In this document: positions 53,074 to 53,170 of the stretch, piece after piece
How the letters are laid out: every line of letters begins with the position of its first letter
How positions within the stretch are numbered: position 1 is the first letter of the stretch
Assembly (NCBI GenBank): GCA_938009905.1
Contig: CALLGK010000045.1
Coordinates: 1-53,170 of the forward strand
Direction of reading: 5' to 3'
From: an uncultured Acidimicrobiales bacterium
GTDB lineage: Bacteria; Actinomycetota; Acidimicrobiia; Acidimicrobiales; SZUA-35
Length of the DNA: 53,170 bases
The notes under the pieces: generated by a model
The model's input: the letters and a program-made list of their open reading frames with translations, nothing else
Database searches by the model: none
Told to the model about the DNA's origin: nothing
Translations under genes and position numbers: made by a program

Positions 53074-53170
53074 ATGTACCAGTCGGGTTCGAGGAACGGC
53101 CCGCTAGCATCGCAGGGTCCTGGTCGGCCTTATGGATCGACCATCAACCCTGCCCTCGACCGTCGGGGGC
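53074..53170 (+). other. Possible start of a gene running off the right edge
   Basis: Two ATG codons (53074 and 53132, different frames) open to the edge. TAGCAT (53105-53110) could be a -10 element serving the second. Too little sequence is visible to name a product. Confidence 0.25.

Larger units (their letters stand above)
52786..53170. other. Repeat-rich intergenic region at the right edge
   Basis: No convincing complete gene is present. The region contains three tandem GCGTGCAT units, later copies of GTGCACGCA, a 15-nt direct repeat, a GTGACTGTCAC palindrome, and a -10-like TAGCAT. It is probably the upstream region of a gene that starts at or beyond the edge. Confidence 0.6.

Overview
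The window comes from a high-GC actinobacterial chromosome. Gene content and protein features fit the class Acidimicrobiia (an Ilumatobacter-like marine lineage is my best guess), although no rRNA is present to confirm this. The core is the chromosome-origin neighbourhood, with the order familiar from mycobacteria: cca/pcnA - [acetyltransferase] - DUF6049 - [kinase] - sigM-like sigma/anti-sigma - trxB - trxA - parB - parA - rsmG - jag - yidC - yidD - rnpA - rpmH - dnaA - oriC - dnaN - recF - DUF721 - gyrB - gyrA - TadE-like - DUF3566 - tRNA-Ile. Two strong parS sites, DnaA boxes and a DnaA-trio-like element mark the origin and centromere region.

Layout. 1-2.7 kb: 3' end of a GcvT/dimethylglycine-dehydrogenase-type protein, an organomercurial-lyase (MerB)-like gene interrupted by two in-frame TGA codons, a RidA protein and a broken Hsp70 remnant. 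2.7-8.9 kb: a complete branched-chain amino-acid/amide ABC transporter (livF-livG-livM-livH and its binding lipoprotein), all on the minus strand. 9-13.5 kb: divergent NAD-salvage genes pncB and pncA, a phytanoyl-CoA-dioxygenase-type protein and a LytM/DUF4214 cell-wall protein. 13.8-17.2 kb: rpmB-rpmG, an MscS channel, an acyltransferase and a DinB/mycothiol-type protein. 17.3-19.8 kb: a WhiG/FliA-type sigma factor, an oxidoreductase with a coupled small gene, and tRNA-Ile. 19.8-39.5 kb: the replication/segregation/RNA-processing core. 39.6-47.2 kb: redox, sigma, kinase and envelope genes. 47.3-52.8 kb: a histone-deacetylase-like amidohydrolase, cca, DUF5318, a class A PBP and a small zinc-ribbon protein.

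The most striking observation is at 1173-1862. One uninterrupted reading frame encodes a 229-residue MerB homologue in which both positions aligned with the catalytic cysteines of MerB (Cys96 and Cys159) are TGA codons (residues 94 and 159). Each TGA is followed at once by a stem-loop. The second is a near-ideal bacterial SECIS with a GGUC apical loop 19 nt after the TGA. This is best explained as a double-selenocysteine MerB-like enzyme. Standard annotation would split it into two or three hypothetical ORFs.

Other notable points: a stand-alone, catalytically intact Ser/Thr kinase with a predicted extracellular beta-sandwich sits where mycobacteria encode the MurJ-pseudokinase fusion; a DUF3566 protein carries a roughly 490-residue acidic domain; a 1.27-kb gene-free segment between rsmG and parA has parS sites near both ends and contains a 40-nt near copy of dnaN; and several genes appear to be transcribed leaderless. 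No IS elements, prophage, CRISPR arrays or rRNA genes were seen.
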